DNA of 64,000 nucleotides. Origin: Microbacterium croceum. GTDB lineage: Bacteria > Actinomycetota > Actinomycetes > Actinomycetales > Microbacteriaceae. Positions 46,064-54,833 of the stretch are shown here, piece after piece (position 1 is the stretch's first letter; every line of letters begins with the position of its first letter). Location: contig NZ_JAHWXN010000001.1 of NCBI RefSeq assembly GCF_023091245.1, forward strand, positions 1,984,001-2,048,000, given 5' to 3'. Below the pieces are notes generated by a model. That model ran no database searches. It was given only the letters and a program-made list of their open reading frames with translations, and had not been told where the DNA came from. The position numbers and the translations under genes were made by a program.

Positions 46064-46150
46064 GCTCGATCGCCCTCTTTCATCGATGAATCTCACTGTG
46101 TGGGCACGCGGCGCAAAGATGCGCTCGGGCTCGCACACTCTCGATCCACA

Positions 46151-46156
46151 AGCCTA
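46151..46156 (-). promoter_or_regulatory. Possible -10 element of kgd
   Basis: TAGGCT on the minus strand, about 88 nt before the kgd start, leaves a leader of about 80 nt. Confidence 0.35.
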
Positions 46157-46211
46157 ACGTGTTTCCCTCTGGGAATCGTCGAACCATACGCCCAGATCCC
46201 CACGATCTGAG

Positions 46212-46223
46212 TAGCGTGGAGAC
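46212..46223 (+). promoter_or_regulatory. Predicted leaderless promoter of guaB1
   Basis: TAGCGT (46212-46217) with a 6-nt gap to ATG 46224. Confidence 0.55.
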
Positions 46224-47678
46224 ATGGAGTTCTCTGGTGAGCAGCCGACCGTCGATCTGACCTACTCGGATGTGTTCCTGGTGCCGCGCAGGTCCGCGGT
46301 CACCAGCCGTCTGCAGGTCGATCTCGCCCCGCAGGACGGCACGCCGGCGACCCTGCCGCTGGTGGCTTCCAACATGAACTCCGTGACAGGCCCGCGCTTG
46401 GCAGCCGTGCTCGCCCGCCGCGGAGGCATCGGTGTGCTGCCGCAGGACATGCCGCTGCAGGATCTCGATCAGGCGATTCGAGACGTGAAGGCGCAGCCGG
46501 TGCTGTGGGACACGCCTCTCGTGCTCTCGCCCGATGCTCCCGTCGCCGATGCTCTCCGGCTCCTGCCGGCGACGGCCGGCCATGGCATCGTCGTCGCCCA
46601 CGGCAGGGGAGAGATCGAGGTCGATCAGATCCTCGGCATCCTGCCGGCGACCCGCCTGGCCACCGCATTGCCCGACGCGCAGCTGGGCGACCTGGTCCGC
46701 ACCGGTACCCCGTCGCTCGACGCGGACGACATCGGATCCGAGCGGCACGCGTTCGACGTCATCACCGACGCCGGGGTCGAGATGGTCACCGTCATCCACC
46801 ACGGACACCTGGTCGGCACGCTGAGCGCACGCAGCGCTCTGCGGTCGACGCTGTACGGCCCGGCTCTCGACCGCGACGGCCGTCTCGCCGTCGCCGCGGC
46901 CGTCGGGATCAACGGCGACGTCGCGTCGAAGGCCAGGGCGCTCGCCGCCGCCGGGGTCGACGTGCTCGTGGTCGACACCGCGCACGGCCACCAGGAGGGG
47001 ATGCTGCGTGCCCTGCGCGCTGTCGCCGAGCTCGGCCTCGACATCCCCATCGTCGCGGGCAACATCGTCACCGCCGATGGCGTGAACGACCTCGTGGACG
47101 CCGGAGCGACGATCCTCAAGGTCGGAGTCGGGCCGGGAGCGATGTGCACGACGCGCATGATGACGGCGGTCGGCCGACCGCAGTTCTCCGCGGTCCTCGA
47201 GACCGCGCAGGCTGCGCGGGAGCTCGGCGCCCATGTCTGGGCGGACGGGGGAGTGCGCTACCCGCGCGACGTGGCCCTCGCGCTCGCCGCGGGCGCGGCA
47301 TCCGTCATGATCGGCTCGTGGTTCGCCGGCACGATCGAGGCGCCGGGCGCGCTCCAGCGCGACAGCGATGGGCGCATCTTCAAGGAATCGTGGGGGATGG
47401 CGTCGACCAAGGCCGTCCAGGCCCGCTTCGAGCGGCTCGACGCCTATGAGCGGGCACGCAAGGAGCTCTTCGCCGAGGGGATCTCGTCGTCGAAGATCTA
47501 CCTCGACCCGCTGCGCCCCGGCGTGGAGGATCTGCTCGACATGATCACCTCCGGCGTGCGGTCCTCGTTCACCTACGCGGGAGCCGCATCGGTTCCCGAG
47601 TTCCACGAGCGCGCACTGGTCGGCCTCCAGTCGGCCGCGGGATACGAGGAGGGGAAGGCCCTGCCCGTCAGCTGGTGA
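46224..47678 (+). CDS. guaB1: GuaB1 family IMP dehydrogenase-like protein (GMP reductase)
   Basis: This 484-residue TIM-barrel enzyme of the IMPDH/GMPR superfamily has a CBS-type insert (about 90-220), NAD-loop VVDTAHGHQEGM near 250, and the catalytic Cys in GVGPGAMCTTRMM near 308. Mycobacterial GuaB1 has been shown to be a CBS-regulated GMP reductase, which returns GMP to IMP, rather than an IMP dehydrogenase. It diverges from kgd and is recognised from the opening TVDLTYSDVFLVPRRS. Confidence 0.9.
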   Translation: MEFSGEQPTVDLTYSDVFLVPRRSAVTSRLQVDLAPQDGTPATLPLVASNMNSVTGPRLAAVLARRGGIGVLPQDMPLQDLDQAIRDVKAQPVLWDTPLVLSPDAPVADALRLLPATAGHGIVVAHGRGEIEVDQILGILPATRLATALPDAQLGDLVRTGTPSLDADDIGSERHAFDVITDAGVEMVTVIHHGHLVGTLSARSALRSTLYGPALDRDGRLAVAAAVGINGDVASKARALAAAGVDVLVVDTAHGHQEGMLRALRAVAELGLDIPIVAGNIVTADGVNDLVDAGATILKVGVGPGAMCTTRMMTAVGRPQFSAVLETAQAARELGAHVWADGGVRYPRDVALALAAGAASVMIGSWFAGTIEAPGALQRDSDGRIFKESWGMASTKAVQARFERLDAYERARKELFAEGISSSKIYLDPLRPGVEDLLDMITSGVRSSFTYAGAASVPEFHERALVGLQSAAGYEEGKALPVSW

Positions 47679-47706
47679 GCCGCGTCGCGATCTCAGAGGA
47701 TTTCGG

Positions 47707-47712
47707 TAGAAT
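47707..47712 (+). promoter_or_regulatory. -10 element upstream of the CNNM gene pair
   Basis: TAGAAT, a good -10 element, predicts a start near 47719, only 3-4 nt before the short upstream ORF. Confidence 0.5.
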
Positions 47713-47722
47713 CGTCGTCACC

Positions 47723-47791
47723 ATGGACGACCCTCCCAGTTGCAGTACCTCGCCCCACCGTCCGCCTCTCTCATCGGAGAGGAACCACTGA
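47723..47791 (+). CDS. Possible 22-codon upstream ORF coupled to the CNNM gene
   Basis: An ATG 3-4 nt from the predicted transcript start opens a 22-codon Pro/Ser-rich ORF (MDDPPSCSTSPHRPPLSS...) whose TGA overlaps the ATG of the next gene (TGATG at 47789-47793). The overlap would let terminating ribosomes restart on the CNNM gene. Whether it is translated is unproven; it may equally be ordinary leader. Confidence 0.4.
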   Translation: MDDPPSCSTSPHRPPLSSERNH

Positions 47792-49107
47792 TGGACTACA
47801 TCATGTTGGGCGTGGGGCTCCTGCTCACGGTCGGCACCGGCCTCTTCGTCGCGAGCGAGTTCGCACTGGTCAATCTCGACCGCGCGGAACTCGAGGCGCG
47901 GCAGTCGCGCGGGGAATCCCGACTCGCGCTCACCATCAGCGCACTCAAGCACACCTCCACGCACCTGTCGTCGGCGCAGCTCGGCATCACGCTGACCACG
48001 CTGCTGACCGGTTACACGATGGAGCCCGCGCTGTCGAACCTCCTGGGCCCGACGCTGATCGCCTGGAACATCCCGGAGGCGGCGGTCTCACCCATCGCGA
48101 CGATCGTGGCGATGCTGGTCGCGACCGTGCTGTCGATGATCCTCGGAGAGCTCGTCCCGAAGAACTTCGCCCTCGCGCTGCCTCTGGCCACCGCGAAGCT
48201 GGTCATCCCGTTCCAGATCGCCTTCACCACGATCTTCAAGCCGGCCGTGGTCGTGCTCAACGGGAGCGCCAACGGCGTGTTGCGCAGCATGGGCATCGAA
48301 CCGAAGGAGGAGCTCTCCGGCGCGCGCAGTGCCGAGGAGCTGTCCTCGCTGGTGCGCCGCTCGGCGAACGCCGGGCTGCTCGAGGCCGATACGGCCACGC
48401 TGCTGGACCGCACGCTGACCTTCGCCCGGCTCACCGCGGCCGATGTCATGACCGCCCGCCCGAGCATGCATGCGATCGCGGCGGGCGACTCCGCCGATGA
48501 CGTCATCCAGCTCGCCCGGCGTACCGGTCACAGCCGCTTCCCGGTGTACGACGACGACCTCGACGACATCACCGGAGTCGTGCATCTGAAGGCAGCCATC
48601 TCGGTGCCGCGCGAGCGCCGCACCGAGGTGCCAGTCGGTGCTCTGTCCACCGAGCCGCTGCGCGTGCCGGAGACGGTGCACGTCGACGCCCTCATCTCGG
48701 AGCTCCGGGCTCGCGGCTATCAACTGGCCGTCGTCGTCGACGAGTACGGGGGAACCGCCGGTCTGGTGACCCTGGAGGACCTGATCGAAGAGCTCGTGGG
48801 CGAGGTCGCCGACGAGCACGACCGTACGCGCGCCGGCGTGATCCGCGGACGTGACGGTGTCACGTTCCCCGGCGAGCTGCGCCCGGACGAGTTGCGCCAG
48901 CGGGCTGGGGTCGATGTGCCGGAGGGCGAGGTCTACGACACGGTCGGCGGCTACGTCATGAGTGTCCTGGAGCGCGTCCCCGCCGTCGGCGACGAGGTCT
49001 CCGTCGACAGCGGCGTGCTGCAGGTCGTCCGCATGGACGGCAGGCGGGTCGACCGCATCCGCTATGTCCCGAGTCCGAATCAGCCAGGAGAGGTGGCCCC
49101 CCGATGA
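47791..49107 (+). CDS. CNNM/CorC-family membrane protein with CBS pair
   Basis: This 438-residue protein has an N-terminal CNNM (DUF21) domain with four helices (about 1-170; opening GTGLFVASEFALVNLDRAELEAR), a CBS pair (about 205-340, with VVVDEYGGTAGLVTLEDLIEELVG) and a C-terminal CorC_HlyC domain (about 350-430, VYDTVGGYVMSVL). Such proteins transport or sense Mg2+ or Co2+; the old hemolysin name is misleading. ATG 47791 follows AGAGGAACC. It is co-translated with the next CNNM gene by an ATGA overlap. Confidence 0.9.
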   Translation: MDYIMLGVGLLLTVGTGLFVASEFALVNLDRAELEARQSRGESRLALTISALKHTSTHLSSAQLGITLTTLLTGYTMEPALSNLLGPTLIAWNIPEAAVSPIATIVAMLVATVLSMILGELVPKNFALALPLATAKLVIPFQIAFTTIFKPAVVVLNGSANGVLRSMGIEPKEELSGARSAEELSSLVRRSANAGLLEADTATLLDRTLTFARLTAADVMTARPSMHAIAAGDSADDVIQLARRTGHSRFPVYDDDLDDITGVVHLKAAISVPRERRTEVPVGALSTEPLRVPETVHVDALISELRARGYQLAVVVDEYGGTAGLVTLEDLIEELVGEVADEHDRTRAGVIRGRDGVTFPGELRPDELRQRAGVDVPEGEVYDTVGGYVMSVLERVPAVGDEVSVDSGVLQVVRMDGRRVDRIRYVPSPNQPGEVAPR

Positions 49108-50165
49108 GCGATTGGGGAGGACTCGCCTGGTTGGTCGTGCTGCTCGTGGCCAACGCCTTCTTCGTCGGCGCCGAGTTCGCAGTGATCTCCGCGCGGCGTT
49201 CGCAGATCGAACCGCGCGCCGAGCAGGGCTCGCGTGCGGCCAAGACCGCCCTGTACGCGATGGAGCATGCGACGCTCATGCTCGCGACCTCCCAGCTGGG
49301 CATCACGATCTGCTCTCTGCTGATCCTGAACGTCTCCGAACCCGCGATCCATCACCTGCTCGCCGTGCCGCTGCACGCATTCGGCTGGCCGGACGGCGCG
49401 GTGGATGCCGTGTCGTTCGTGATCGCTCTGCTGATCGTCTCGTTCCTGCACGTGGTGTTCGGCGAGATGGTGCCGAAGAACCTCGCGTTCTCGGTGCCCG
49501 ACCGCGCCGTGCTGATCCTCGCGACACCGCTCGTGTGGGTGTCGAAGGTGTTCATGCCGGTGATCTGGGCGCTCAACGCGGCGGCGAACGGCGTGCTGCG
49601 ACTGTTCCGCGTGGAGCCGAAGAACGAGGCGGCGTCGACGTTCACGCTCGATGAGGTGGCGACCATCGTGAACCAGTCCCGGCGGGAGGGTGTGCTGATG
49701 GACACCGCCGGCACGGTGGCGGCGGCCGTCGAGTTCACCGACAAGAAGGCGCGGGATGTCGCGGTGCCGCTGAGCGACCTCGTGACGCTGCCGCAGTCGA
49801 CCACGCCGGACGATATCGAGAAGGCGGTCGCGCGGTACGGGTTCTCGCGCTACGTGATCGTCGACGACGATGCGGTCCCGATCGGCTACGTGCATCTGAA
49901 GGACATCCTGCGCGCCTCCGAGGGGCCGGACGTCGAGACCAAGATGATCGAGCCGATCCCCTCGAAGCGCATCCACCACATGGTGCCCGTCCAGGAGGAC
50001 ACGGACCTGGAGGATGCGCTCGCGGTCATGCGCCGGGCCGGACGCCACTTGGCGAAGGTGCGCGATGCCGCGGGTCAGACGACGGCTGTGCTGTTCCTCG
50101 AGGACATCCTGGAGGAGCTCGTCGGAGAGGTGCAGGACGCGACGCGTCGCGTGCGCGGACACTGA
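49104..50165 (+). CDS. CNNM/CBS membrane protein, short paralogue
   Basis: This 353-residue paralogue of the preceding protein has the same CNNM opening (ANAFFVGAEFAVISARRSQIEPRA) and CBS pair, and stops after TAVLFLEDILEELVGEVQDATRR, so it has no CorC_HlyC domain. Tandem long and short copies are common in Actinobacteria and may assemble as a heterodimer; that is inferred from the coupled overlap at 49104-49107. Confidence 0.9.
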   Translation: MSDWGGLAWLVVLLVANAFFVGAEFAVISARRSQIEPRAEQGSRAAKTALYAMEHATLMLATSQLGITICSLLILNVSEPAIHHLLAVPLHAFGWPDGAVDAVSFVIALLIVSFLHVVFGEMVPKNLAFSVPDRAVLILATPLVWVSKVFMPVIWALNAAANGVLRLFRVEPKNEAASTFTLDEVATIVNQSRREGVLMDTAGTVAAAVEFTDKKARDVAVPLSDLVTLPQSTTPDDIEKAVARYGFSRYVIVDDDAVPIGYVHLKDILRASEGPDVETKMIEPIPSKRIHHMVPVQEDTDLEDALAVMRRAGRHLAKVRDAAGQTTAVLFLEDILEELVGEVQDATRRVRGH

Positions 50166-50175
50166 CCTTCTTCCG

Positions 50176-50218
50176 CGCGACAGGCCGTCGGCTCCCTGCG
50201 GGTCGGCGGCCCGTCGCG
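50176..50218. terminator. Terminator after the CNNM pair
   Basis: A 15-bp stem (50176-50190 with 50204-50218) with one A-C mismatch, one G-U pair and a 13-nt loop, between convergent stops. Confidence 0.6.
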
Positions 50219-50231
50219 GTGTGGAGCGAGG

Positions 50232-51299
50232 TCAGCGCCAGTGCGCGCGCTCGTACTGCGGCGGCCAGGCCACCTCGGCGCCGAGCTCGTGCGCGGCGCG
50301 GAGCGCGAAGTGCGGGTCGCGCAACCACTCGCGCCCCGCGAAGATCGCATCCGCCGCTCCGTCTGCCAGCACCTGCTCGGCCTGGGCCGCTGCGGTGATC
50401 AGGCCGACGGCAGACACCGGGATCCTGCCGCCCTGGCGCACGGTCGCGGCGAGCGGCACCTGGTAGCCGGGGAACACGCTGATCTGCTGGTGCGCGACCA
50501 GACCTCCACTGGAGACGTCGATGAGGTCGGCGCCGTGCTCCTCGGCCCATGTGCCGACGGTCGCGGCTTCCTCGGGCGTGAAGCCGCCCTCGGCATGGTC
50601 GGTGGCGGAGATGCGCACGAACAGGGGTACGTCGTCGCCGGCTGTCGCGCGCACGGCATCCACGACACGCAGAAGCAGTCGGGCGCGGTTCTCGAGGGGG
50701 CCGCCGTACTCGTCCTCGCGGAGGTTCGACAGCGGAGAGAGGAACTGGTGCAGGAGGTACCCGTGCGCGCCGTGCAGCTCGAGCACGTCGAACCCGGCGT
50801 CGAGGGCGCGGCGGGCGGCGGCGGCGAACGCGTCGACGATCCGCTCGATGCCGTCGGCGTCGAGCGCGACCGGTGCGGCGAAGCCCTCGTAGGCGATGTC
50901 GGAGGGAGCGGTCGTCGTCCAGCCGCCCTCGGCAGCGGGCACCGAACCCGAGCCCTCAGCCCAGGGCCACCATGTCGACGCCTTGCGGCCGGCATGAGCG
51001 AGTTGCACGCCGGCGACCGCGCCGCGGTCGTGGATCGCCTGCACGATCGGAACCCACGCGTCGCGCTGCTCGTCGTTCCACAGACCGACGTCTCGCGGGG
51101 AGATCCGCCCGTCCGGCACGACGGCCGTCGCCTCGGCGATGATCAGCCCGGCGCCGCCCGAGGCGAACTGGGCGAGGTGGGTGTGATGCCACTCCTGCAC
51201 GACGCCGTCCACGGCGCTGTACATGCACATGGGGGAGACCCACAGGCGGTTGCGGAAGGTGACGGATCGGATGCGCAGCGGGGAGAAGAGGATGCTCAC
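50232..51299 (-). CDS. Old yellow enzyme family NADH:flavin oxidoreductase (YqjM type)
   Basis: This 355-residue FMN-dependent ene-reductase has a TIM barrel with the class III OYE opening (LFSPLRIRSVTFRNRLWVSPMCMYSA), the HAGRKAS segment, the paired active-site His in LELHGAHGYLLHQFLSP, and the late FMN-phosphate part (ADAIFAGREWLRDPHF). It reduces activated double bonds; the natural substrate is unknown. GTG 51299 is chosen because TACCGT lies 6 nt upstream and homology begins at MSILFSP; the longer frame from 51329 is less likely. Confidence 0.9.
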   Translation of the reverse strand: MSILFSPLRIRSVTFRNRLWVSPMCMYSAVDGVVQEWHHTHLAQFASGGAGLIIAEATAVVPDGRISPRDVGLWNDEQRDAWVPIVQAIHDRGAVAGVQLAHAGRKASTWWPWAEGSGSVPAAEGGWTTTAPSDIAYEGFAAPVALDADGIERIVDAFAAAARRALDAGFDVLELHGAHGYLLHQFLSPLSNLREDEYGGPLENRARLLLRVVDAVRATAGDDVPLFVRISATDHAEGGFTPEEAATVGTWAEEHGADLIDVSSGGLVAHQQISVFPGYQVPLAATVRQGGRIPVSAVGLITAAAQAEQVLADGAADAIFAGREWLRDPHFALRAAHELGAEVAWPPQYERAHWR

Positions 51300-51311
51300 C
51301 GTTCGACGGTA
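51300..51311 (-). promoter_or_regulatory. Predicted leaderless promoter of the old yellow enzyme gene
   Basis: TACCGT (51306-51311, minus) with a 6-nt gap to GTG 51299. Confidence 0.55.
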
Positions 51312-51343
51312 CTCCGCGGTGAGTGTCACGAGGGCCGTCCGGC

Positions 51344-51355
51344 TAACGTGGAGTC
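51344..51355 (+). promoter_or_regulatory. Predicted leaderless promoter of nnrD
   Basis: TAACGT (51344-51349) with a 6-nt gap to ATG 51356. The divergent promoter is only 32 nt away. Confidence 0.55.
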
Positions 51356-52204
51356 ATGGTCGAGGTGCGCGAGTGGTCCCGCAGCGATACCGCACGATTC
51401 CTGCGGGTGCCGTCGTCGGGTGATGACAAGTACTCGCGCGGTGTCGTGGCCCTGCGCACGGGGTCGGCGATGTACCCGGGAGCTGCCGTGCTCGGCACCG
51501 AGGCGGCCTGGCGGGCGGGCTCCGGATTCGTCCGCTACGTGGGCGAGGGGCGTGCGGCGGATGCCGTGATCGCGCGGCGCCCGGAGACGGTCGTCGCCGC
51601 CGACACAGGGCGCACGCGGATCGACGCCTGGGTGATCGGCTCCGGCACGGACGCCGCGACCCGCACCGACGAGGAGACCGCGGCGCTGCGGCAGATCCTC
51701 GCCGGGACCGCACGCGTCGTCGTGGATGCCGGCGCGCTCGACCTCGCCGCCGGAAGCGCAGCGCCATTCGTGGTGACCCCGCACGCGGGGGAGTTCGCAC
51801 GATTGCGGGCGCAGCTGCGCCTCACACCATCGGACGATGCACAGCGCGCAGAGGCTGCTGTCGAGGTCGCTGCGCGGCTGGGCGGTGCGGTGCTCCTCAA
51901 GGGGGCGCGCACACTGGTCGCCGATACCGAGGGACGCGTGATCGAGGTCTCCGCCGGCACCGGCTGGCTGGCGACCGCCGGAAGCGGTGACGTGCTCGGC
52001 GGGGTGCTCGGTGCGCTGCTGGCCGCGAACCTCGACGCACCGCTCGCCGAGGCGGCGGCCGCTGCGGCCTGGCTCCACGGGTATGCCGGTCGTCTGGCGG
52101 CTGATGCGATCGGAGCCGGAGAACGCCAGGGACCAGGCCACCCGATCGTCGCCATGGACGTCGCGGAAGCCCTCCCGACGGCGATCGCGGACCTGCTCGC
52201 ATGA
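51356..52204 (+). CDS. nnrD: ADP-dependent NAD(P)H-hydrate dehydratase
   Basis: This 282-residue carbohydrate-kinase-like enzyme repairs hydrated NADH and NADPH. The family signatures are KYSRGVVALRTGSAMYPGAAVL near 25, TPHAGEFARL near 142, and GTGWLATAGSGDVLGGVLGALLA near 200 with the catalytic Asp. The epimerase half (NnrE), often fused, is absent here, so it must be encoded elsewhere. It is followed by the GT87-like gene with an ATGA overlap. Confidence 0.93.
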   Translation: MVEVREWSRSDTARFLRVPSSGDDKYSRGVVALRTGSAMYPGAAVLGTEAAWRAGSGFVRYVGEGRAADAVIARRPETVVAADTGRTRIDAWVIGSGTDAATRTDEETAALRQILAGTARVVVDAGALDLAAGSAAPFVVTPHAGEFARLRAQLRLTPSDDAQRAEAAVEVAARLGGAVLLKGARTLVADTEGRVIEVSAGTGWLATAGSGDVLGGVLGALLAANLDAPLAEAAAAAAWLHGYAGRLAADAIGAGERQGPGHPIVAMDVAEALPTAIADLLA

Positions 52205-53439
52205 CGCGCCGGCACACTGCACGGCTCGCGGCGCTGTGGATCGTCTTCCTCGCCGCGCACCTGCTCACCGCCTGGGTCGGATGGATCTACCCCAGTCAGC
52301 CCATGGGCGATGTCGTGCTGGTCTACGAGCCCTGGGCGTCGTCGGCGCTGGGCGGCGGCGCGATCGTGGGGGTCACCGAGACCTGGGTGTATCCGCAGCT
52401 CGCTCTCGTGCCGATGCTGCTCACCAAGGCGCTGTCCATGCCTCTCGTGCCTCTGCTCGGGGCGTCCGGCGCCTACCTGATCGCCTGGGCTGTTCTGGTC
52501 ACCGCGCTCGACGCGCTCGCCTTCGCCGCGCTGCTCGGGCGGTCTCCGTCACGGCCGCGCATCACGGCCGGGTGGTTCTGGTGTGCCGCGCTCCTGTTCC
52601 TCGGGCCGATCGCCCTGTACCGGATCGATGCGATCACCGTGCCGATCGCCGTCGTCGGCGGACTCTGGCTGTCGACGCGGCCGGCGCTCGCCGCCGCTCT
52701 GCTGACGGTCGGAGCATGGATCAAGATCTGGCCCGGCGCCCTGGTCATCGCCGCCGCGGTCGCGGTGCGGGCGCGCCTGCAGGTGCTGATCGCCGCCGCC
52801 GCGGTGACGGCGGGCATGATGGTGCTGCTCGTGCTGCTGGGCGCCGATAACGAGATCCTCGGCTTCCTCACCGAGCAGACCGGCCGAGGTCTGCAGATCG
52901 AGGCCGTCGCGGCGACGCCTTTCCTCTGGCTCGCGGTGGCCGGCAGCGCGCGCATCGAGTACAGCTTCGAGATCCTCACCTTCCAGATCTCGGCGGACGG
53001 CGTGGATGGTGTGCAGGCGTTGCTCACCCCGCTGATGGTGGTCGCGGTGATCGCGATCACGGCGCTCGGAGCGGTCAAGACGCTGGGCGGCGCCTCGTTC
53101 CACCGACTGTTCCCGCCGCTGGCGCTGGCGCTTGTCGCGGTGCTCATCGTCACGAACAAGGTCGGCTCCCCGCAATTCCAGACTTGGCTGATCGCACCGG
53201 TGGTGATCTGGCTGGTGTCGGATTCGGCCAGAGCACGGGTGCCCGCCCTGCTGGTGCTCGTGCTCTGCGCCCTCACCTGCCTCGTGTACCCGCTCAGTTA
53301 CGACGCACTGCTTGCCGCGGACCTGCTGCCCGTCCTCGTCCTCACACTGCGCAACCTGCTGCTCATCGTCCTTCTCATCGTCGGCATCCGCGCCTTGGTG
53401 CGGGTGCCCGCCGTCCGCTCATCGAACCATCAGGAGTGA
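52201..53439 (+). CDS. GT87-like polyprenyl-sugar mannosyltransferase family membrane protein
   Basis: This 412-residue protein has about eleven transmembrane helices and a first extracytoplasmic loop (YPSQPMGDVVLVYEPWASSALGG) with an Asp near the expected catalytic position of GT-C enzymes, and LYRIDAITVPIAVVGGLWLSTRPALAAALLTVGAWIKIWPG, typical of the DUF2029/GT87 group. Such enzymes add mannose or similar sugars from polyprenyl phosphates to envelope acceptors. ATG 52201 overlaps the nnrD stop. The acceptor is unknown. Confidence 0.75.
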   Translation: MTRRHTARLAALWIVFLAAHLLTAWVGWIYPSQPMGDVVLVYEPWASSALGGGAIVGVTETWVYPQLALVPMLLTKALSMPLVPLLGASGAYLIAWAVLVTALDALAFAALLGRSPSRPRITAGWFWCAALLFLGPIALYRIDAITVPIAVVGGLWLSTRPALAAALLTVGAWIKIWPGALVIAAAVAVRARLQVLIAAAAVTAGMMVLLVLLGADNEILGFLTEQTGRGLQIEAVAATPFLWLAVAGSARIEYSFEILTFQISADGVDGVQALLTPLMVVAVIAITALGAVKTLGGASFHRLFPPLALALVAVLIVTNKVGSPQFQTWLIAPVVIWLVSDSARARVPALLVLVLCALTCLVYPLSYDALLAADLLPVLVLTLRNLLLIVLLIVGIRALVRVPAVRSSNHQE

Positions 53440-53443
53440 AACC

Positions 53444-53791
53444 ATGCTGATCGCCTTCTCCGTCGCCCCCAGTGGAACCCCCGCCGAAGGACAGGAACGT
53501 GCAGGGGACTCCGTGCATGACGCGGTCGCCGCCGCCGTCAAGGTCGTGCGTGAGTCGGGTCTGGCTCATCGCACCACGAGCATGTTCACCGAGATCGAGG
53601 GCCCGGACTGGGACACCGTGATGAACGTGGTCAAGCGTGCGACCGAGGCCGTCATGCCGTTCGGTTCGCGGGTGTCGCTGGTGCTCAAGGCCGATATCCG
53701 TCCCGGGTACACGGGCGAGCTCGACGCGAAGATCGAGCGGCTGGAGGCGGCGCTCGACGGGGGTGTGGCGGGTGCCGTGGACCCGGCATAG
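53444..53791 (+). CDS. Thiamine-binding (MTH1187/YkoF-like) protein
   Basis: This 115-residue ferredoxin-like fold protein matches the MTH1187 family (PF01910): the FSVAPSG opening, SVHDAVAAAVKVVRESGLAHRTTSMFTEIEGPDWDTVMNVV and the late RVSLVLKADIRPG. Related proteins bind thiamine or hydroxymethylpyrimidine. ATG 53444 follows AGGAGTGAAACC. It stands at the end of the nnrD operon, 4 bp after the GT87-like gene; no thiamine transport gene is adjacent. Confidence 0.85.
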   Translation: MLIAFSVAPSGTPAEGQERAGDSVHDAVAAAVKVVRESGLAHRTTSMFTEIEGPDWDTVMNVVKRATEAVMPFGSRVSLVLKADIRPGYTGELDAKIERLEAALDGGVAGAVDPA

Positions 53792-53796
53792 TCTGC

Positions 53797-54681
53797 TCAG
53801 CGACAATCCACAGGTTCGGTCTGCAGTCCCGGCGTGAACGCCCCGACGGTGATCGCGTCGCCGTTCACGATCGTCTCGGCTGTGTAGACGTTCACACCGT
53901 CCGCGCCTTCCCAATAGGTGTCCGGCGCGACTCGATACGTTTCGGCGCTGTGCAATGCTCGCATGCCCTGATCTGTGGCTTCGTACGCGTAGGACACGAT
54001 GGCGCCTGGCTCGGTGGAGGGCTGAGCGGATCGGTGCGTGCCTTCCGAGACAGTGTCGTGCAGCTCGATCGAGTACAGCGACCCGCTCGCCCCTTTGAGA
54101 TACCACTGGCCCGACGGCGCCTGGAGCGCGAGGTGAAGCTCCTCGACATCCGGTTCGTCGTGGAAGAAGATCGAAAATTCCTCGCCTTCGCCGGTGTCAG
54201 GCTTCGCCGTCTCCAAGAAGTCCCAGGGAATGGTGATCCGCGAGCAGGCGGCGATGCCGGCGATGCCTCCCTCGACCTCGTCCAACCATCCGTCGGTCGA
54301 CTGCAAGAACCAGTACGCCGTCGACGACAGTGGGCTCAACGCAGAGTTCTTGATCACGATCCCCTCGGCGGCGATGTCGAGTGTCACGGATGCAAGAAAC
54401 TCATGGTCGTTCGCTCGCAGCTGGGCGTTGAGGGTCTGGGTCGCTGCGGCAGCCTGGTCTGCTGCCGCCTGCGCGGCGTCCAGCGCGGCGACGGACTGCA
54501 CGCCGATGAAGATGAGTGAGCCTGCTGTCGCCACGCAGGTGGCTGTGAGGAGAGTCTTCTCTCCCCAACGCTGCCAGTGCGATTGCGCCGCATCCGCAAG
54601 GTAGTCCTTGGCCTGTCTGGCCGCGGCAGCGCCCTCCTGATAGAAGGTCAATTCGGCGGCACGGCGGGAACGGCGGGACAT
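53797..54681 (-). CDS. Membrane-anchored protein of unknown function
   Basis: This 294-residue protein has a basic cytoplasmic opening (MSRRSRRAAELTFYQEG), one transmembrane helix (about 42-65), an Ala/Gln-rich coiled-coil (about 66-92) and a mostly beta extracytoplasmic or cytoplasmic domain with few repeats, ending in Cys. I recognise no family. Codon use is less GC-extreme than its neighbours (for example the segment 54150-54200), which could reflect horizontal transfer. ATG 54681 follows AGGAGAAAG. Confidence 0.65.
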   Translation of the reverse strand: MSRRSRRAAELTFYQEGAAAARQAKDYLADAAQSHWQRWGEKTLLTATCVATAGSLIFIGVQSVAALDAAQAAADQAAAATQTLNAQLRANDHEFLASVTLDIAAEGIVIKNSALSPLSSTAYWFLQSTDGWLDEVEGGIAGIAACSRITIPWDFLETAKPDTGEGEEFSIFFHDEPDVEELHLALQAPSGQWYLKGASGSLYSIELHDTVSEGTHRSAQPSTEPGAIVSYAYEATDQGMRALHSAETYRVAPDTYWEGADGVNVYTAETIVNGDAITVGAFTPGLQTEPVDCR

Positions 54682-54821
54682 CTTTCTCCTGATCGCTCTG
54701 GTCTGGGGATCACTCGATCGGATCCTATTCGGCGACTGGCTCTCCGCTCCGCAGACGTCGCGGGCATCGCCCCGAACACAGCCACACGACCGAGGCCGAG
54801 ATCGAGCGCGCCGGTGACCGC

Positions 54822-54833
54822 TAGCATGGTCAG
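54822..54833 (+). promoter_or_regulatory. Predicted leaderless promoter of the MFS gene
   Basis: TAGCAT (54822-54827) with a 6-nt gap to GTG 54834. Confidence 0.55.

Noticed and set aside
46171..46197. GGGAAT upstream of guaB1, possible sigma-R promoter
   Set aside because: The position 18 nt downstream reads GAT rather than GTT, and a leaderless TANNNT promoter already explains the gene.
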